Positions 8,045 to 16,061 of a stretch of DNA of 43,367 bases are shown here, one piece after another. Under the pieces are notes generated by a model. That model was not told the DNA's origin, made no database searches, and worked only from the letters and a program-made list of their open reading frames with translations. Numbering within the stretch: position 1 is the stretch's first letter; every line of letters starts with the position of its first letter. The DNA comes from Gammaproteobacteria bacterium (lineage in GTDB: Bacteria > Pseudomonadota > Gammaproteobacteria > Acidiferrobacterales > SPGG2): assembly GCA_029861845.1 (NCBI GenBank), contig JAOTYM010000022.1, positions 1-43,367 of the forward strand, in the 5' to 3' direction. A program made the translations under genes and the position numbers.

Positions 8045-9508
8045 CTAATCTACCCAACCCCGCTCAAGGTAGTACGTACTGCCGACGTAGCTGATTGACA
8101 GATGCGCTCGACGGGCATTCTGATACTCAGCCGTAAATGTTTTTTGGAATACCTCGGGAAGCAGTGGGTCGGTATGTTCGACAAGGGTCTCGCGCAATAC
8201 GCGCCCTTGCACCGAACCGGGTATCGTGACGCCCAGGATCGTAAGCACCGTCGGCAGGATGTCGATGATACCCATCGGCAAAGACGACTCGTAACCGACA
8301 CGGAATGCGTCGCCCGCCGCCGCAAACCAGTTAGTGAGCTCAAGCGGGTGCAAACCCCCGTGCATTCCGCCGCCTATTGGATAAGTTTTGGAATCATGTT
8401 GGCACGAGCCCGGAACCCCGTGGGCGTTGACGGCGTCATCGTTCCGTAATACGAGGCCGATGTCCGGTGCGCGTCGGTGGTCGATACCGACATGTGCATG
8501 CGTGAGCATCTCGATGCCATCGCGTGTGAAGACTGGTCCGCACCAGGGCTGGTTCTGTAGCCAGCCGACAATAGCGCGGATGAGATCCGGTTCCGAGTCG
8601 CATACATAGATGCCCCCGGCGCTTGCCAACGCGAGCGCCACGTCGGCGCCGTCGGTAACCGTTTCGCCGACGGTGAACCCCACCTGTGTCAGGGCGCCGG
8701 CGATGTCGACGGCCGCGCCGGCCACCGTCAGTTGTCCGTGGTCTGACATCGTGATGATCTGCAACCGGTCACCGATGTCGGACTGCTCGCGCCACGCCAA
8801 GATACGTCCAAACTGGGCATCCGCATGCCGGATCGCCACCAGATTCGCGTCCGTGCCTAGACCGCGAAAATGATAGCTGTTATCAGGCTCGCAAAACCAC
8901 AGGATGCACACATCGGGCTGCAGCTCGGGCTCGATGTACTCGAGGTAGGCATCGGTCACGTAGGTGAGCCAGCTCAGGGTTGGAATCTCATGCTCCGGAA
9001 TCGGCCCGATGCGATCGAGCGCTTCGGCGACACATTCTGCCGGGACAGACGCGTCCGGGCGGTGTAGCGCGAGCCGCAAGCCGCCTAGCGTTTCGGCCTT
9101 GTGATGCAACATCCGTGTACCGCCCGGGGTACCCGCGCTCAGTACGGCAAGACGCATGCCCTGTTCTGCAAGGATTTCACCCAACACCGGCACGTCTACC
9201 AGCTTGCCTTTGAGCTTCCGGTCCCCGTCGGCGAGCTGCGTCTCATCACCGGTATTGAACAACTTGCCCGGTGATGCCACCGGCTCCAGGAACTTGTTGC
9301 CAACGATGCCGTGTCGCGTTGGATAGCAGCCCGTGACGAGCGCGGCCTGATTCACACGCGTCTCGGTGGGAAAAGTAGCCCGACTGTGGGTGCCACGTAC
9401 GCCTTCCGTGGCAAACGCGGTCAAGTTCGGCATCAGCGCCGGCGTCACCATGTCGGGCCGCAACCCATCAAAGCTGACGATCAACACCCTTCTGCGTTTT
9501 GTGTTCAC
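8045..9508 (-). CDS. Alkaline phosphatase-fold phosphodiesterase/pyrophosphatase family protein
   Basis: A 487-residue member of the type I phosphodiesterase / nucleotide pyrophosphatase branch of the alkaline phosphatase superfamily. The first metal aspartate is D14 in VSFDGLRPDM. The nucleophile loop FPTETRVN (46-53) is followed by ALVTGCYPTRHGIVGN; T50 is the likely nucleophile. A downstream SDHG motif supplies further metal ligands, and GGGMHGGL a conserved histidine. No signal peptide is seen, so it probably acts in the cytoplasm. Phosphonoacetate hydrolase and nucleotide phosphodiesterases share this fold, so the substrate is open. It ends close to the heptamer repeat and precedes no obvious partner. 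Confidence 0.85.
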   Translation of the reverse strand: MNTKRRRVLIVSFDGLRPDMVTPALMPNLTAFATEGVRGTHSRATFPTETRVNQAALVTGCYPTRHGIVGNKFLEPVASPGKLFNTGDETQLADGDRKLKGKLVDVPVLGEILAEQGMRLAVLSAGTPGGTRMLHHKAETLGGLRLALHRPDASVPAECVAEALDRIGPIPEHEIPTLSWLTYVTDAYLEYIEPELQPDVCILWFCEPDNSYHFRGLGTDANLVAIRHADAQFGRILAWREQSDIGDRLQIITMSDHGQLTVAGAAVDIAGALTQVGFTVGETVTDGADVALALASAGGIYVCDSEPDLIRAIVGWLQNQPWCGPVFTRDGIEMLTHAHVGIDHRRAPDIGLVLRNDDAVNAHGVPGSCQHDSKTYPIGGGMHGGLHPLELTNWFAAAGDAFRVGYESSLPMGIIDILPTVLTILGVTIPGSVQGRVLRETLVEHTDPLLPEVFQKTFTAEYQNARRAHLSISYVGSTYYLERGWVD

Positions 9509-9559
9509 GGTTCCGTTGTTGACCGGTTTGTACGGGCAGGCGCTCGCTGTATAGGATTG

Positions 9560-10582
9560 TCACAACAATGCTTCGAGCGAGGCAACGACATCTTGCGGCA
9601 AGGCGATGCCTATTTTTTCCGCCTCGCTGGCACGTTGACTTTCGATCTCGCCCGGCAGATAGATTTCCGCACCTTCGCCGGATTGCCGTATGCGCGAGCG
9701 AAATTCCAGCAGTCGCTCCGAGTAGGCGTCGCGGTCGCTGATCCGCCCGATGTCCGCTGCGATAATAGTAAAACACACGCCCGCGAATCCTGACAGATCC
9801 GTGACCTGTCTGACCTCGGTCAGAAATTTGCCGCCCGACACGAGACCGGACAGCAGGTCGATCATGATCGCCAGACTATAACCTTTCGCTCCACCGACCG
9901 ACGCCAAAGTGCCTTGTAGCGCCGCCTCTGCGTCGGTCGTGGGATTGCCGTCTACATCTAAGGCCAACCCAGGCGCTATCGGCTTACCCTCGGCTGCCGC
10001 CCTTCTGATCTTACCGCGCGCCACCACGGTCGTTGCCATGTCCAGGATGATCGGCCCACCATCCCCCGGCACCCCGATCGAGATCGGATTGGTACCCAGC
10101 GTCGCGCGCTTGCCGCCAAACGCGGCCACGGCAGGGGAGGCGTTCGAGACCACGATGCCGACCAGGCCACGTTGCACTAAAAGCCGTGCGTAGTGGGCCA
10201 ACATGCCAATGTGATTGCTATTGCGGACCGTAACCCAGCCTATCCCGAGGCTGTTGGCGCGCGCTGCTGCTTGCTGTGTCGCGTGCACGCCGGCCACGGC
10301 CCCAAAGCCATTGCGCCCATCGAGCAGCACCAGGGTTTGCCCATCCTTTACCACCCGCGGGCGGGCGTTGACGTCGATGAGGCCGGTCTGGATGCGCTTC
10401 ACGTAGCTTGGCAGCCTGGCCACGCCATGAGACCCGACCCCGCGTTTGTCGGCTTCGACCAGCGTGTGGACGACGATGTCGGCCAACTCTTTTCCGACGC
10501 CGTTTTTCTTGAGGATCTGAACGCCCAGCGCATGCAAGGACGCGACATCGATCCGGTCCTTGTGCTTTGCCTTTTCCAACAC
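9560..10582 (-). CDS. Malate/L-lactate (Ldh-family) dehydrogenase
   Basis: A 340-residue member of the Ldh family (malate, ureidoglycolate, sulfolactate and related NAD(P)-dependent dehydrogenases), which is unrelated to the Rossmann-type lactate dehydrogenases. Family marks are the N-terminal GVGSHGVARLPSYVKRI, then TVRNSNHIGMLAHYA with its histidine, then LGTNPISIGVPGDGGPIILDMATT, and GAKGYSLAIMIDLLSG. Such enzymes oxidise 2-hydroxy acids to 2-oxo acids. It lies 51 bases from the phosphodiesterase-like gene on the same strand, possibly as the first gene of a two-gene unit. The substrate is unknown; the many hydroxyacid enzymes nearby favour a plant- or host-derived organic acid. Confidence 0.9.
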   Translation of the reverse strand: MLEKAKHKDRIDVASLHALGVQILKKNGVGKELADIVVHTLVEADKRGVGSHGVARLPSYVKRIQTGLIDVNARPRVVKDGQTLVLLDGRNGFGAVAGVHATQQAAARANSLGIGWVTVRNSNHIGMLAHYARLLVQRGLVGIVVSNASPAVAAFGGKRATLGTNPISIGVPGDGGPIILDMATTVVARGKIRRAAAEGKPIAPGLALDVDGNPTTDAEAALQGTLASVGGAKGYSLAIMIDLLSGLVSGGKFLTEVRQVTDLSGFAGVCFTIIAADIGRISDRDAYSERLLEFRSRIRQSGEGAEIYLPGEIESQRASEAEKIGIALPQDVVASLEALL

Positions 10583-10824
10583 CGATAGTCTGCCTCCCTA
10601 TGCTGATTGCACAGGCGTACCGCTGGGAAATGGCCGTCGCGCATGCTTCGGCCTGCCTGTCAGATGCAGAATTTAGCAGAAAACTTGTTGTAAGCGGCGG
10701 CGGCCGACGCAAAAATCCACCAGTGCGTGCAGAGCCGGTGGAACATTATTTGCCGTCTCAGAGCTCGTAAAGATATAGTTCAGGCCGGCTTTCGTATCGG
10801 TGAGGCCATTAGGGCGAGAAGGTA

Positions 10825-11781
10825 ATGGTGACGCGCGTCGCGATTCTGGATGATTATCAAAATGTAGCGCTCGACGTTGCACAGTGGGATACGTTGCCCT
10901 CAGATGTCGAGCTAACGGTGTTCGATGAGCAGATTAAGGGTGAAAAAGCGGTGGCCGATGCGCTCGCGGGGTTCGATATCATCGTCGCCATGCGTGAACG
11001 TACGCCGTTTCCGGCATCCCTCATCGAAAATCTACCGAATCTGAAACTTCTGGTGACAACCGGCATGCGCAATCTTGCCATCGATATAGAGGCGGCGCGT
11101 GCACGGGCGATCCCGGTTTGTGGCACGGCGCTACTGCCGTATCCGGCGGCGGAGCAAGCCTGGGCGCTGATCCTGGCCCTGCTGAAGCAGATTCCACGCG
11201 CCGATCGCGCCATGCGCGAAGGAGGTTGGCAGGCGGGTTTTGCCGAGGGGCTATGCGGCAAGACCTTGGGTATCTTGGGTCTTGGCAAGCTCGGCGCCCG
11301 TGTCGCCAAGGTCGCACTGGCGTTCGAAATGAAGGTGATTGCCTGGAGCCAGAATCTGACGGAAGAACGCGCTAAAGAATGCGGCGCCGTCAAGGTCGAT
11401 AAGCATCAGTTGTTCACCGAGGCTGACGTGATCTCCGTGCACTTAGTCTCGGGTCCGCGCACGCGCGGTTTGGTCGGTAAGCGCGAGCTCGGGTTGATGA
11501 AGCCCAGCGCCTATCTGGTAAATACCGCCCGCGGCCCTATCGTCGACGAACAAGCGCTGCTCGACGCGCTGAGAAAGCACGTCATTGCCGGTGCCGCACT
11601 CGACGTGTTTGATGTGGAGCCGTTGCCAGTCGATCATCCGCTGCGAAGCCTGGACAACGTTGTGCTTACGGGACATACAGGTTACGTGATGCGTGAAAAC
11701 TATGCGCTCGCCTATGGTGAAGCGGTGGAGGACATCCGCGCTTGGTTGGATGGCAAGCCGATCCGTGTTCTGAATGCGTAG
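10825..11781 (+). CDS. D-2-hydroxyacid dehydrogenase family protein
   Basis: A 318-residue NAD-dependent D-isomer 2-hydroxyacid dehydrogenase (phosphoglycerate dehydrogenase/formate dehydrogenase fold). The dinucleotide motif GLGKLG is at 152-157, and the catalytic arginine lies in NTARGPIVDE. A catalytic glutamate follows in VFDVEPLP, and the histidine is in LTGHTGYV. GAGAAGG lies before the ATG. It overlaps the next gene, a haloacid dehalogenase, by eight bases, so the two are probably co-translated. A dehalogenase releases a 2-hydroxyacid and this enzyme could oxidise it, which is inference from position only. Confidence 0.92.
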   Translation: MVTRVAILDDYQNVALDVAQWDTLPSDVELTVFDEQIKGEKAVADALAGFDIIVAMRERTPFPASLIENLPNLKLLVTTGMRNLAIDIEAARARAIPVCGTALLPYPAAEQAWALILALLKQIPRADRAMREGGWQAGFAEGLCGKTLGILGLGKLGARVAKVALAFEMKVIAWSQNLTEERAKECGAVKVDKHQLFTEADVISVHLVSGPRTRGLVGKRELGLMKPSAYLVNTARGPIVDEQALLDALRKHVIAGAALDVFDVEPLPVDHPLRSLDNVVLTGHTGYVMRENYALAYGEAVEDIRAWLDGKPIRVLNA

Positions 11782-12502
11782 AATTCAGATGGATATAGAA
11801 AATATCAAAGCGCTCACCTTCGATGTCTTCGGTACGGTGGTGGACTGGCGCACGAGCATTATCCGCCAAGGGCAGACGCTCGGACGGAGCAAGGGGATCG
11901 ACGTGGACTGGGAGAAGTTTGCCGATGCCTGGCGAGCGCGCTATCAGCCATCGATGTCCAAGGTGCGAAACGGCGAGATGCCATGGACCAAATTAGACGA
12001 CTTGCACCGGGTGAGCTTGCATCAGCTTCTCGACGAATTCGACATCAGCGGACTGGCTGAAGACGAGATCGATTATCTCAATCGCGCCTGGCATCGACTC
12101 GATCCCTGGCCGGATTCGGTAGAAGGACTCACGCGTCTAAAACGCAAGTATATTCTCGTAACACTTTCGAACGGCAACGTGGCCTTGCTGGTAAACATGG
12201 CTAAGCGTGCGAACCTTCCTTGGGACGCGATCCTAGGCGCTGAGGTGGCGCGGCACTATAAACCGCAACCAGAAGCTTACCTGATGACGGCGGACTATCT
12301 GGGCCTGCAGCCCGGGCAATGCATGATGGTGGCGGCCCACAATCACGATCTAGTTGCAGCAAGCCAACTCGGGTTTCACACCGCCTTTGTGTGTCGGCTA
12401 ACGGAATACGGACCGAATCAATCAACGGATCTAAAGGCTGACTATGACTTCGACATCGTCGCTGATAGTTTTCTGGAATTGGCAGTTAAGCTCGAATGTT
12501 AA
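11774..12502 (+). CDS. Haloacid dehalogenase, type II (HAD superfamily)
   Basis: A 242-residue HAD hydrolase of the L-2-haloacid dehalogenase type. The nucleophile is the first Asp of FDVFGTVVDWR. Motif II is VTLSNGN and the motif III lysine is in HYKPQPEAY. The final acidic motif is replaced by MMVAAHNHDL, which is typical of type II dehalogenases rather than phosphatases. The start at 11774 overlaps the previous stop. An internal ATG at 11789 (MDIENIK) gives a more usual N-terminus and may be the true start. Family members hydrolyse 2-haloalkanoic acids to 2-hydroxyacids, but many annotated members have unproven substrates. Confidence 0.88.
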   Translation: MRRIQMDIENIKALTFDVFGTVVDWRTSIIRQGQTLGRSKGIDVDWEKFADAWRARYQPSMSKVRNGEMPWTKLDDLHRVSLHQLLDEFDISGLAEDEIDYLNRAWHRLDPWPDSVEGLTRLKRKYILVTLSNGNVALLVNMAKRANLPWDAILGAEVARHYKPQPEAYLMTADYLGLQPGQCMMVAAHNHDLVAASQLGFHTAFVCRLTEYGPNQSTDLKADYDFDIVADSFLELAVKLEC

Positions 12503-12566
12503 AGCTTGCCTTTGAGCGCGACGTCTACTAGCTCCCTGGTAATCAGCAAAACTGGAAACCGTGACA

Positions 12567-12754
12567 ATGTCAGAAATCATTATTGAGCGGAAGGCTGCGA
12601 TCGCAATCGTCATCCTCAACAATCCTCACAGGCGCAATGGCCACTGACATCGGCGGAGCGAGATGAGGGATACGTGTTTTGCGACTCCGAAGACTACCAG
12701 GAAGGTGTGCACGCATTTCTGGCGAGTAACAAACTGGTGTTCAAAGGCTGCTAA
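12567..12754 (+). pseudogene. Enoyl-CoA hydratase (crotonase) with about 200 codons deleted
   Basis: Only the two ends of a crotonase gene remain. From ATG 12567 the first 25 codons read MSEIIIERKA...VILNNPHRRNG, matching the start of the intact crotonase at 16394 (MSDAILVNRDG...VILNNPDKRNA). At about 12640 the frame shifts and the sequence jumps to a C-terminal part, EGYVFCDSEDYQEGVHAF, ending KGC and TAA at 12752. This matches EGYALCDSEDYKEGVRAF...KGR of the same intact gene. About 200 central codons, including the whole active site, are missing. It is a paralogue of 16394-17173 removed by one internal deletion. Confidence 0.88.
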
Positions 12755-12769
12755 CCCGAGACTCGGGGC

Positions 12770-12845
12770 TCAGGACTGAGAAGTCAAGACTCGGACACGG
12801 ATACAGGGACGCGTATACCACTGAGTCCTAAAGTCCTCAGTCCTA
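12770..12845. repeat. AGTCCT-type heptamer repeat, copy 2, in inverted arrangement
   Basis: The left part contains CTCAGGACTGAGAAGTC and the right part CACTGAGTCCTAAAGTCCTCAG then TCCT. CTCAGTCCT-like units on the right are the inverse of AGGACTGAG on the left, so the block can fold as a long imperfect hairpin. It sits between the broken crotonase and the transporter gene and resembles the unit at 8011-8041. Its role is unknown. It may serve as a terminator-like or mobile low-complexity element. Confidence 0.45.
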
Positions 12846-12851
12846 TAAGAA

Positions 12852-13697
12852 ATGATGGCGCCAGAAATTCTATTTGCACTTCTGTCTCTAGTTTTCCTCG
12901 GCATCAGCGATTTCTTCTACAAATGGGGTCAGCGCTGGCAGCTTCGTGGCGGGCCGTTCATGTTGTTGCAGAACTTGGCCTACCTTCCCACCGCTTTCAC
13001 ACTTGCTTACCTGCGGGACGAGATTGTCTGGTCAACGGGTCTGTGGTTCGGGCTTCTCAACGGCGTTCTGGCCTTCACGGCGTTTTTGTTTGTGCTGTTA
13101 GCGTTGCGCCGCGGCGAAGCGGTCGCGCTGGCTCCCATTGTACGATTGAACTTCGCGGTTACCGCTTTGTTGACGATATCGTTGCTTGGCGAAGAGCTGA
13201 CGATTACCAAGGCATTTGCGCTGTTATTAGCGGCTTTCGCGGTGCTTGCTGTAGGTGGCAGTGTGATATCTGCGGCTGGGGATCGCCGGAGCTTGTGGCT
13301 CGCAACAGGCGCCATGTGTCTGTTTGGTTTCATCGGCTTGTTCTACAAGCTTGGTCTCAATGCAGGTGCAGCCCCGGCTGCCATGACTGTGGCCCAGAGT
13401 GTTGGCGTGTTCTTTATAGCACTACCGTTTGCTATCCAGCAGAGCGATCCGCTGCCGCGCAGAGGTGTTCCACTTTGGTTGCCGCTTGTCTGTGGGATTC
13501 TTACTTCATGCAGTTATGTTTCCTTTGCAGTGGCGATGAGGTACGGCGATGCGATAGTGGTCGCGCCGATCGCGCAGCTCAGCTTTGTACTGACCGGCGT
13601 ACTCGCGATCGTCGTTCTCAAGGAACAGCTAACGATTCGAAAGGGTCTTGGCGTTGTGTTTGCCGTACTGTGTGTAGCCCTGTTCGCCAATGCCTGA
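12852..13697 (+). CDS. EamA/DMT-superfamily transporter
   Basis: A 281-residue inner-membrane protein with about ten hydrophobic segments arranged as two similar halves, as in EamA proteins. Each half has the conserved late-helix pattern, APIVRLNFAVTALLTISLLGEELT in the first and APIAQLSFVLTGVLAIVVLKEQLT in the second. Two ATGs lie together (12852 and 12855). Family members export or import small metabolites. Its stop is convergent with the D-tartrate dehydratase-like gene 54 bases away. The substrate cannot be inferred. Confidence 0.9.
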   Translation: MMAPEILFALLSLVFLGISDFFYKWGQRWQLRGGPFMLLQNLAYLPTAFTLAYLRDEIVWSTGLWFGLLNGVLAFTAFLFVLLALRRGEAVALAPIVRLNFAVTALLTISLLGEELTITKAFALLLAAFAVLAVGGSVISAAGDRRSLWLATGAMCLFGFIGLFYKLGLNAGAAPAAMTVAQSVGVFFIALPFAIQQSDPLPRRGVPLWLPLVCGILTSCSYVSFAVAMRYGDAIVVAPIAQLSFVLTGVLAIVVLKEQLTIRKGLGVVFAVLCVALFANA

Positions 13698-13751
13698 GTG
13701 TGGAGCTGGAAACCCTTCCGTGGCTCATCGCTAAGATGTCGAGGCGTCCTC

Positions 13752-14918
13752 TTAGTCTTTCCCCAGCGACTGCAATAAGTCCCACAGCGCCTGCTTGGTT
13801 TCAAATCCGATTCCGGGTGTCTCGGGTGGTTTAACATAACCGCGCTCGACGACAGTGTCGTCGGCGAGACCGCCAAAAGGTTGAAATGTGCCTACGTGTG
13901 ATTCCGTGCCACCAAGGCGTAGCCCTAATGTCATGTGCAGAGAAAACAGGTGGCCGCCGTGCGGGTAGCAACGCCGGCGTGACCAGCGGTGTTCCTCCAG
14001 CATCGATATGATGCGGAGATATTCGACAAGCCCGTAACTGTGTACACAATCGAACAACAGGTAATCGATCTCAGGGCGCAGGCCGCCATAAAGGATCAAG
14101 TTACGTGCATCCTGTAGCGAGAATTGGCCTTCCCCCGCCGCTAGGGGCTTTTCATAAGATTTAGCGATTGCTGTCTGGACCGTGTAATCAAGCGGGTCGC
14201 ACGCATCTTCGTACCACCTGAGCGCAAAAGGTTTTATGGCGGCGCCGTAGCGCAGCGCTGTCTGCAGATCGAATTGGTTATTGGCATCGACCGACAGATT
14301 TTCACCAGCGCCAACGAGCCCCAGAACAGCTTCGATGCGGCGCATATCCTGCTTGAGGGTTGCGTTGCCGATCTTAATCTTCACTTGTGTGTAGCCCAGG
14401 TCGAGGGCACGGCGAATCTCGTGTTGCAATCGCGCGATATCGTTATCAGGGTAGTAATATCCACCAGCTACATAAACAGGGACATGCTCATCTGTTTTGC
14501 CGTCACCATATTTGTCGGCGAGTAGCCGATAGAGTGGTTTTTCGGCGACTTTGGCCACCATGTCCCACACCGCCATATCGATAGTCCCGACGGCAACCGA
14601 CCTTTCTCCATGACCCCCGGGTTTTTCACCGGACATCATGCAAGCCCGGATGCGAGAAGGATCAAAATTATCGCCTTCATCATTGAGCAGGTCCTGCGGC
14701 CGCGCCTTGAGCAGACGCGGGATAAAACGCTCACGCATGAGACCGCCTTGGCCATAGCGTCCAAATGAACTGAATCCATAACCGACCAACCGCTGGCCCT
14801 CGCGTACCACATTGGTTTGTATGGCGATGGTGCTCGTCGTCAACGTGCCACGATCGAGTCCCTTATCGGCGTAACGCGAGATCGGGACCGTGCGTTGGTG
14901 GATGTTCACAATACGCAT
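13752..14918 (-). CDS. D-tartrate dehydratase-like enzyme (enolase superfamily)
   Basis: A 388-residue mandelate racemase/enolase-superfamily protein that closely resembles Bradyrhizobium D-tartrate dehydratase along its full length as I remember it. Shared segments include VGYGF, GRYGQGGL, EKPGGHGERSVAVGTIDMAVWD and AGGYYYP. Catalytic and metal residues are all present: K99, K180 and K182 in VKIKIG, D211, E237, E263 and H320 in CYPHGGH. The reaction would be dehydration of D-tartrate to oxaloacetate. The gene has no strong ribosome site. It diverges from an isocitrate lyase/PEP mutase-family gene 263 bases away. Another acid sugar as substrate is possible, but the motif match is strong. Confidence 0.82.
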   Translation of the reverse strand: MRIVNIHQRTVPISRYADKGLDRGTLTTSTIAIQTNVVREGQRLVGYGFSSFGRYGQGGLMRERFIPRLLKARPQDLLNDEGDNFDPSRIRACMMSGEKPGGHGERSVAVGTIDMAVWDMVAKVAEKPLYRLLADKYGDGKTDEHVPVYVAGGYYYPDNDIARLQHEIRRALDLGYTQVKIKIGNATLKQDMRRIEAVLGLVGAGENLSVDANNQFDLQTALRYGAAIKPFALRWYEDACDPLDYTVQTAIAKSYEKPLAAGEGQFSLQDARNLILYGGLRPEIDYLLFDCVHSYGLVEYLRIISMLEEHRWSRRRCYPHGGHLFSLHMTLGLRLGGTESHVGTFQPFGGLADDTVVERGYVKPPETPGIGFETKQALWDLLQSLGKD

Positions 14919-15134
14919 GGGATAATCGCCGTCTGCCGATTGTCCTGGTTTCTGCCAGGTGGTGTGCGCTCTTGTGGCATGGGTTTTGTTGAATATAAAT
15001 GGTCAGGTTAACCTATGAGGGGAAAATGTTGTATCGTCGGTCTCTAGGGCTGCGCCAGTCGCACGACCATTTGGCTGTGGTACCCGCGGGCTGCAAAAAC
15101 CCAAACCCACACCGTGCCAACAGGAGATGAGACA

Positions 15135-15185
15135 GTGACTATGTATTACAGACCCACGGCCGTGATTAGAGGGCATACCCCATGA
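15135..15185 (+). CDS. Possible short upstream ORF coupled to the lyase gene
   Basis: A GTG at 15135 (or ATG at 15141) is preceded by AGGAGATGAG at 15122-15131 and opens a frame of about 16 codons ending TGA at 15183-15185. That TGA overlaps the ATG of the lyase gene as ATGA. The good ribosome site is not usable by the lyase gene in its own frame, since a TAG intervenes. It may be a small leader or coupling peptide, or chance. Confidence 0.3.
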   Translation: MTMYYRPTAVIRGHTP

Positions 15186-16039
15186 AACCAGCCGGACGGT
15201 TACGGGCGTTATTGGCTGAGCCGGGTATTATCGTAATGCCGAGTTGCTTCGACGCTTTGTCGGCAAGACTTATTGAGCGCAGCGGATTTTCGGCAACCTT
15301 TATGAGTGGTTTCGCCGTATCCGCGGCGCGCGTCGGTCTGCCCGACACCGGGCTAATGTCTTATGCCGAGGTCGTAGACCAGGGGCGTAACATCTGTAGT
15401 GCTGTTTCTATCCCCGTGATCGGAGACGGCGACACGGGTTACGGCAACCCGCTTAACGTGCAACGCACGGTTCGAGGTTTTGCCGATGCGGGCTTCGCGT
15501 GCATCATGCTCGAGGATCAAGTAGCGCCGAAGCGTTGCGGTCATACGCATGGTAAGCAGATCGTCGGTCGGAACGAAGCCTTCGCGCGCATACAAGCTGC
15601 GATCGACGCCCGCGACGCGGGCGCTGACATACTTATTATGGCGCGCACCGATGCCAATGCGACCGACGGTCTGGAGGAGGCCATTTTTCGCTGTCGTACC
15701 TTCGCCGAGATGGGTGTGGACATCACCTTTCTGGAAGCACCACGCAATGAAGACGAGATGCGTGTCTACTGCGAGGGGTTACCCGGCCCGAAGATGGCCA
15801 ATATGGTCGAGCAGGGTGATTCGCCGTTCCTGCCACCCGAACGCCTGGCGGCGATCGGGTACAAGATTGTGATTTACCCGCTCACGTTAATGCTGGCCAG
15901 TGTGCGGGCGATGGAGAACGCCTTGTCGGCGATAAAAGCGGGTCGTCATCCCGAGGAATTGGCGGCGTTTCCATACCTGCGTGAGATTGTCGGCTTTCCT
16001 GAGTATTACGACGCGGAGACCAAATACGTGTCGGACTAG
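15182..16039 (+). CDS. Isocitrate lyase/PEP mutase-family C-C lyase
   Basis: A 285-residue member of the isocitrate lyase/phosphoenolpyruvate mutase superfamily. Mg-binding residues lie in GDGDTGYGN (81-89), with further ligand E111 in LEDQ, and the loop motif PKRCGH is at 116-121 with the catalytic cysteine C119. The cysteine points to a true lyase such as methylisocitrate or 2,3-dimethylmalate lyase; the oxaloacetate decarboxylase branch of the family is reported to lack it. The length fits the methylisocitrate lyase-like group. It diverges from the tartrate dehydratase-like gene. Whether it acts on a product of that pathway is open. No prpC or prpD-type operon surrounds it, so a propionate-cycle role is not supported by context. 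Confidence 0.88.
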   Translation: MKPAGRLRALLAEPGIIVMPSCFDALSARLIERSGFSATFMSGFAVSAARVGLPDTGLMSYAEVVDQGRNICSAVSIPVIGDGDTGYGNPLNVQRTVRGFADAGFACIMLEDQVAPKRCGHTHGKQIVGRNEAFARIQAAIDARDAGADILIMARTDANATDGLEEAIFRCRTFAEMGVDITFLEAPRNEDEMRVYCEGLPGPKMANMVEQGDSPFLPPERLAAIGYKIVIYPLTLMLASVRAMENALSAIKAGRHPEELAAFPYLREIVGFPEYYDAETKYVSD

Positions 16040-16061
16040 TCCGGGTCGTAAATTTGCCTGA

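Noticed and set aside
10583-10824. Possible gene remnant in the gap before the D-2-hydroxyacid dehydrogenase
   Set aside because: Both strands have short open frames, but none shows a recognisable motif; treated as an ordinary divergent promoter gap.
13731-13755. CTAAGA/TCTTAG hairpin as terminator between the convergent transporter and tartrate dehydratase-like genes
   Set aside because: Only a six-base AT-rich stem with a 13-base loop and a weak T-tract, too weak to call.
12923-13834. 303-residue plus-strand ORF overlapping the DMT transporter
   Set aside because: Rich in Cys, Arg and Ser with no membrane helices; it is the +1 shadow of the transporter gene.
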